The notes beneath the pieces are model-generated. The model was not told where the DNA came from and did not search any database. It saw nothing but the letters and a program-made list of their open reading frames with translations. 10,296 nt of DNA from Actinomycetes bacterium (lineage in GTDB: Bacteria > Actinomycetota > Actinomycetes > Actinomycetales > Cellulomonadaceae): NCBI GenBank assembly GCA_023461115.1, contig JAEWOA010000196.1, positions 1-10,296 on the forward strand, written 5' to 3'. A program made the position numbers and the translations under genes. Below, piece by piece: positions 8,001 to 10,296 of the stretch; the stretch's first letter is position 1, and the number at the start of each line of letters is the position of its first letter.

Positions 8001-8095
8001 CTTTTGAAATTTAAAAGGTTTCGGTGGTCAAAAGCCCTTCTTTCACCCCTTTTCGTAGAAAATTTCTTTTGACGATAACCATTGCACCTTTTCAT
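5021..8095 (-). CDS. TonB-dependent transducer receptor with N-terminal STN signalling domain
   Basis: 1024 residues; outer-membrane receptor that also signals to the cytoplasm. Order: a long basic N-region and signal peptide (hydrophobic part about 33-48, cleavage near LHA|DE at 50), an STN domain (about 58-130, YYEIPSGELGYALSSFAIQVG...), a TonB box (LEVIQTSA, about 148-155), a plug (about 180-305) with QLNLRGLGTSETLVLVNGHR, ERIEVLPTTASAIYGSGAFG and GVVNIILRRDYQGTEV, then a barrel ending in the aromatic KFNF. The STN domain is what contacts FecR-type proteins, and fecR- and fecI-like genes lie directly upstream. The plug wording is that of a broad receptor class (LVLVNGHR; IYGSGAFGG) and does not point to citrate, haem or a specific siderophore. 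The gene follows fecR by 10 bp with no clear ribosome site before ATG at 8095, suggesting co-transcription and perhaps translational coupling; no later in-frame start would keep the signal peptide. Confidence 0.93.
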   Translation of the reverse strand: MKRCNGYRQKKFSTKRGERRAFDHRNLLNFKSLHSCILIGILHCSSMLHADEISLHERKYYEIPSGELGYALSSFAIQVGIPLSFDPQLTASLQTSGLNGYYSLEQGFTKLLQGTSLKLVKLENKTWTLSQINDLQDHVLDTRNVGTLEVIQTSARASYPLTQANPSAHRSNLDQARSENDIQPYKILTQEDIQNSGVISIDELLKKTLLSNTGTPNFDASGFMGNSSQLNLRGLGTSETLVLVNGHRAAGVGYRGVSESTDQQNINNIPLAAIERIEVLPTTASAIYGSGAFGGVVNIILRRDYQGTEVNVRYDNSFSSDTAIKTINFVTGFVLDDSQTHILFTGYQSQANELTAADRDFHQQSRAKQISQYPNSIYGMNRTQTEAVNPPAGALVNIRTQDGSALLPQYSDASFAYLPKGYAGYRQDGFEPLKSTLGQYDLNLSDGLSNFSNSSSLVAASQIQAFGFNIYQPISDNIEAYFESSYNKSIQKAERGSYDRFGTVVLDANAENNPYGKTVLITYPVRWEDTPQRYRYITNENKQALIGFSYQPNDDWSIQADYKWSTAVIDLAHPRLFNEEQYVADYMSGALDLLRDTSSYSTAISDYWQTSRTYTEQTVQDYNLRSTGKISSWYAGKIDLVTGVEYRTIKGDGIPEYSENPTQDYLHQNNLSLYTEVKAPLISRTMDVPWIKALDVQFAARHEQSEIKTSNTTFSALSPTVGFRLMPHDSLIVRASYSEGVDYQEDSQLGNQQSSSESVVVIDPSNDQSVAVLAQKTGERFNPEKIKSINAGIVYSPGDMENLRLSVDYYKIKKRDGLKSLTAQEILNNESLFSDRIARDDQGNLLTVDTTVFNSTRIETSGFDFAASLYLDYLLHGVNLEVSYSYVDSYKEQILPSQQPIDYVNYLNQASLKNRATLMTTFNLTDQWTLGWGMQFYGKYKVLLSDQYEHEGRAEYSVASQTYHDVYLRYAMPQVNGAKWGSPELTFGIKNIFAQYEIDLTSTDISSFTDPRLRQYFFNLKFNF

Positions 8096-8105
8096 AGTCG
8101 AATGA

Positions 8106-9056
8106 TTAATCTGGTTTCGACTTTTTCAAAAAGGTCAAATATCCCGCAGCTGAGCTATTAATTTCGAGACCATAAGTCTGCTCTAACATTTGATAGGTTT
8201 TAGTAAGATCATCAATTGGATATGTACCAGAAATTCGCATGCTCTCAATATTCGGATCAATATGAATTACACCTTTCTGATACGGTTTTAAGCGAGAAAT
8301 AAAATCTTTTAATGGTAAATCATGAATCATCAAAAAGCCTTTGGTCCAAGCTATCTCCACGCCATCAAATCGACTTGGCCGCTGAATTTGATCTTGATCA
8401 AAAGACGTCTGCTGATTTGGATTCAGCACTTTATATTGATCATCAATCATAACTTTGACTTGTCCTTGAGACACCGCAACCTGAGAATAGTCTTTATTCA
8501 TATTGACTAAATATTTTGTTCCCAACGCCTGTGCTTGACCATGCTTCGTAGATACAATGAATGGTCTCTTTAAATCATCTTTATGGGTTTCGATCCAAAC
8601 TTCGCCCTTTCTCAAAATAATGCTTCGTTCAGAAGCTGTATATTCCACATCAATTGCAGAGCTGGCATTTAAAGTAATCTTCCCACCATCTGGTAACTTA
8701 ATGGTTTTTCTCTCACCGACCGAACTTCGATAATCTGCCAACCACTGTTGCTGCTCATTGCTTAAATACAGACCTGAAAGCACGGGTAATATAGCAAACA
8801 ACCATATAAATTTCTTACTGTGGCTGAACTGAGATTGATTCACCTTACACATGACTGGACGCAAAGTATCGGGCGAAACAGTCGAAAATTTTTCTTCTAA
8901 TTCAAGTGCCTTTTCCCAAACGATTTTATGAGTTGGCGTCAACTGACACCAATGCTCCAACTGCAATTGCTCTTCAATAGACAAATCTCCTTCTTGCAAT
9001 CGAATAAGCCATTCACTCGCCTGCTGAATAATTAGTTGTCTATCTGAAAGCTGCAT
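8106..9056 (-). CDS. FecR-family anti-sigma / sigma regulator
   Basis: 316 residues; inner-membrane protein carrying the signal from the STN receptor to the ECF sigma factor. N-terminal cytoplasmic part (about 1-80) starts with the FecR motif QQASEWLIRLQEGDLS and LEHWCQLTPTHKIVWEKAL, the region that binds FecI-type sigma factors. One membrane helix follows (KFIWLFAILPVLSGLYL, 82-98). The periplasmic FecR domain (about 108-205) contains VGERKTIKLPDGGKITLNASSAI, LRKGEVWIETHKD and VSTKHGQAQALGTKYLV. A C-terminal STN-like module (about 240-305, IDPNIESMRISGTYPIDDL) would contact the receptor. Length is normal for the family. Start at ATG 9056 is supported by GGAGG (9072-9068) inside the end of the sigma gene, with an 11-nt spacer; the genes are 3 bp apart. 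Whether it acts as an inhibitor or an activator of its sigma factor cannot be read from sequence. Confidence 0.93.
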   Translation of the reverse strand: MQLSDRQLIIQQASEWLIRLQEGDLSIEEQLQLEHWCQLTPTHKIVWEKALELEEKFSTVSPDTLRPVMCKVNQSQFSHSKKFIWLFAILPVLSGLYLSNEQQQWLADYRSSVGERKTIKLPDGGKITLNASSAIDVEYTASERSIILRKGEVWIETHKDDLKRPFIVSTKHGQAQALGTKYLVNMNKDYSQVAVSQGQVKVMIDDQYKVLNPNQQTSFDQDQIQRPSRFDGVEIAWTKGFLMIHDLPLKDFISRLKPYQKGVIHIDPNIESMRISGTYPIDDLTKTYQMLEQTYGLEINSSAAGYLTFLKKSKPD

Positions 9057-9059
9057 AAA

Positions 9060-9575
9060 TTAAAGATCCTCCGCATCCAACATCGCAGATAAGCAGTGGA
9101 TGTAGGCGCGTTGGATATGTCTTTTCACTGTACTGACTGAAATGTCTAACTTTTCTGCAATCTCATGATGTTTTAATTCTTCAAGTTGGACATAGAGAAA
9201 GGCTAATCTGACGATCTCTGGTAATTCTGATAACAACTGAATCACTTCAGTTAATGTTTCAATAATTAATAGATCTTTTTCAGGTGAAGACTGAATCAGT
9301 TCAGGTTGTTCACTTAAAACTTGTAAATAAGCTTCTTCTACTTTTTTACGATGAATCCAATTGATTGCTAAACCTGTTGCAACTTTGGTCAAGTAGGCTC
9401 TTGGATATTCCAATTCCAGTTGGTATGTCTTCGACATTACGCGAACAAATGTATCCTGTGCCAAATCAGCGGCATCCGAAGGATTATGTAGCTTTTTATA
9501 AAGCCACGTATAAATCCATGAATAATGATTTTGATACAGCATTACAAGCTGATGCTCAGGGAGAGATGTTTGCAC
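9060..9575 (-). CDS. FecI-like ECF sigma factor (iron-starvation type)
   Basis: Group-IV sigma-70 factor that would direct RNA polymerase to its receptor's promoter when signalled through FecR. From the chosen start (171 residues), region 2 is at about 13-47 (LYQNHYSWIYTWLYKKL...DAADLAQDTFVRVM) and region 4 at about 118-162 (LPEIVRLAFLYVQLEELKHHEIAEKL, then the helix-turn-helix DISVSTVKRHIQRAYIHC). The DAADLAQDTF and LDISVSTVKRH wording is close to E. coli FecI. The frame stays open up to an ATG at 9614, but that ATG overlaps the -10 of the only good promoter upstream, so it would lie before the transcript. Remaining starts are TTG 9590, GTG 9575 and ATG 9542, none with a clear ribosome site; GTG 9575 is chosen because it keeps the residues just before region 2. 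First gene of a sigma-FecR-receptor operon. Confidence 0.88.
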   Translation of the reverse strand: MQTSLPEHQLVMLYQNHYSWIYTWLYKKLHNPSDAADLAQDTFVRVMSKTYQLELEYPRAYLTKVATGLAINWIHRKKVEEAYLQVLSEQPELIQSSPEKDLLIIETLTEVIQLLSELPEIVRLAFLYVQLEELKHHEIAEKLDISVSTVKRHIQRAYIHCLSAMLDAEDL

Positions 9576-9599
9576 AGGAGTTAAATACAAAATAAAAAT

Positions 9600-9635
9600 A
9601 AGAATTATTATCATTCATGTTTTAGTTTTATTCAA
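9600..9635 (-). promoter_or_regulatory. Promoter of the fecI-fecR-receptor operon with overlapping Fur-box-like operator
   Basis: On the minus strand a -35 TTGAAT (9635-9630), exactly 17 bp, then -10 GATAAT (9612-9607). The block ATGAATGATAATAATTCTT (9618-9600) matches the 19-bp Fur consensus at 13 positions by eye and covers the -10 and the likely transcription start near 9600. This fits the known pattern in which iron-starvation sigma operons are Fur-repressed. It also makes the upstream ATG at 9614 an unlikely translation start. Confidence 0.68.
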
Positions 9636-9778
9636 TACATCTACAATAGCTTTTTTGTTCGAAGATTTAAAAATTAAAACTAACTACATGTACTTGCCGA
9701 TGAACCGTACCAGGTTTGTCGGAGACTTGAGCTAAAAGAGTAATCGGCAGCAAATCATCAATGATTTTTACAACAGTT
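9636..9778. other. Intergenic region between the sigma operon and the truncated recombinase
   Basis: No gene is supported here. Short inverted repeats are visible: TGCCGAT (9695-9701) with ATCGGCA (9743-9749), and AAATCAT-CA-ATGATTT (9752-9767). They lie just past the recombinase stop codon, but nothing ties them to a recombination site. Confidence 0.4.
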
Positions 9779-10169
9779 CTACAGCAATTGATGTTCATCA
9801 CCAATCTTCAAATAGCGATATACCGCCTGACGACTAATACCAAATGCCTGGCCTAATGCCATTTTTGAGGGGTACTTCCCTTCCTTCCATTCTTGTCGCA
9901 AAGTTTCAGCTTGTTCTGGTTTTAATTTATGTACACGACCTTTATATTTCCCTTGCGCAGCGGCCAGTCTAATTCCTTCCTTTTGTCGCTCTAAAATAAT
10001 CTCACGTTCGAATTGTGCGAAAGCTCCCATCAGCTGCAACATCAAATTATCCATGGGCGTGGATTGAGCCGTGAATGTAATATTTTCTTTGACAAACTGG
10101 ATGGCAACCCCCCTCTTGACGAGCTGATCAACTTCAGTAACTAAATCTTTTAGACTACGAGCGAAACGA
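9779..10169 (-). pseudogene. Serine recombinase (resolvase/invertase family), N-terminus removed by an IS6-family insertion
   Basis: About 129 C-terminal residues remain of a protein normally about 185-200 long. Present: the RFARSLKDLVTEVDQL segment (the DRLARS region, whose arginines belong to the active site), the TPMDNLMLQLMGAFAQFERE and RQKEGI parts of the long E helix, the KYKGRVHK linker, and a C-terminal helix-turn-helix (SKMALGQAFGISRQAVYRYLK). Missing: the first 60 or so residues with the catalytic serine and the YxRVST motif. The break falls exactly at 10169/10170, where the IS terminal repeat begins. The frame runs a few codons into the IS end and offers a GTG at 10174, so a naive annotation would call a complete short gene; the product cannot catalyse strand cleavage. 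The remnant suggests a plasmid or transposon setting. Confidence 0.87.
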
Positions 10170-10183
10170 GGCACTGTTGCAAA
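10170..10183 (+). repeat. Terminal inverted repeat of the IS6-family element
   Basis: GGCACTGTTGCAAA matches the 14-bp IS26-type terminus. Read outwards (minus strand) it includes TTGCAA, known in IS26 to serve as a -35 for hybrid promoters. Here the sequence about 17 bp further on gives no -10-like hexamer, so no outward promoter is claimed. Confidence 0.88.
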
Positions 10184-10231
10184 TAACCACGAATGGTAAG
10201 CTGAAGACTGTTTTAGCTAAAGGTGCAGCAT

Positions 10232-10296
10232 ATGAATCCTTTCCATGGTCGGCATTTTCAGGGCGAAATCATTCTTTGGGCTGTGCGCTGGTATTG
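10232..10296 (+). CDS. IS6-family transposase (partial, N-terminal 21 residues)
   Basis: ATG at 10232 opens MNPFHGRHFQGEIILWAVRWY, nearly the same as the start of the IS26 transposase (MNPFKGRHFQRDIILWAVRWY). The enzyme is a DDE transposase that forms cointegrates and mobilises neighbouring DNA. The catalytic residues and the rest of about 235 residues lie beyond the right edge, so whether the gene is intact is unknown. Confidence 0.92.
   Translation, partial: MNPFHGRHFQGEIILWAVRWY

Larger units (their letters stand above)
10170..10296 (+). mobile_element. IS6-family insertion sequence (IS26/IS1006-like), left end, continues past window
   Basis: The element starts with the terminal inverted repeat GGCACTGTTGCAAA (10170-10183), identical to that of IS26-type elements, followed 48 bp later by the transposase start. 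These elements usually are about 0.8 kb and make 8-bp target duplications; the 8 bases outside this end are CGAAACGA (10162-10169). The other end lies outside the window, so the exact IS name and the target duplication cannot be settled. Confidence 0.9.

Noticed and set aside
9614..9614. ATG at 9614 as the start of the FecI-like sigma factor
   Set aside because: It lies within the -10/Fur-box block of the best promoter, and the extra residues (IIILIFILY) have no counterpart in FecI-type sigma factors.
9752..9767. AAATCAT-CA-ATGATTT palindrome as a terminator or recombinase crossover site
   Set aside because: It is AT-rich with too short a loop for a stable hairpin, and there is no evidence of paired recombinase subsites around it.
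1..10296. CRISPR array, tRNA, rRNA or riboswitch
   Set aside because: No regularly spaced repeats, cloverleaf or rRNA-like sequence was recognised. The long leaders are plain AT-rich promoter regions.

Overview
The window looks like part of an accessory iron-acquisition island from an AT-rich gammaproteobacterium, most likely Acinetobacter or a close Moraxellaceae relative. That placement is inferred from base composition, codon use, the protein types and an IS6-family end; no rRNA or core housekeeping gene is present to confirm it. Eight intact or window-truncated genes, from position 9575 down to position 1, all lie on the minus strand.

In order of transcription (right to left) they are: (1) a FecI-type ECF sigma factor, (2) a FecR-type anti-sigma/transducer and (3) a 1024-residue TonB-dependent receptor with an N-terminal signalling (STN) domain. 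These three are packed with 3-bp and 10-bp gaps behind a promoter whose -10 is covered by a Fur-box-like sequence. Next is (4) a small Fur-family regulator that has lost almost all metal ligands. Then comes an operon behind a strong Fur box: (5) a DUF3649 membrane protein, (6) a PepSY-TM inner-membrane protein of the ferric-siderophore-reductase type with an unusual His-rich, low-complexity loop of about 150 residues, and (7) a DUF3325 membrane protein. Last is (8) a CirA/FepA-like catecholate-type TonB-dependent receptor behind its own Fur-box promoter; it runs off the left edge after 410 codons.

The right end is mobile DNA. A serine recombinase of the resolvase/invertase family is cut off at its N-terminus exactly where a 14-bp IS6/IS26-type terminal repeat begins (position 10170). 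The IS transposase starts at 10232 and runs off the right edge.

Working model (inference): iron starvation relieves Fur at three promoters. The STN receptor senses its own substrate and signals through FecR to FecI. The CirA-like receptor imports a ferric catecholate, and the DUF3649/PepSY/DUF3325 membrane module reduces or processes the ferric complex at the inner membrane. The ligand-less Fur paralogue in the middle may add a control layer that does not read iron directly. No siderophore biosynthesis, ABC permease or TonB/ExbBD gene is seen here.
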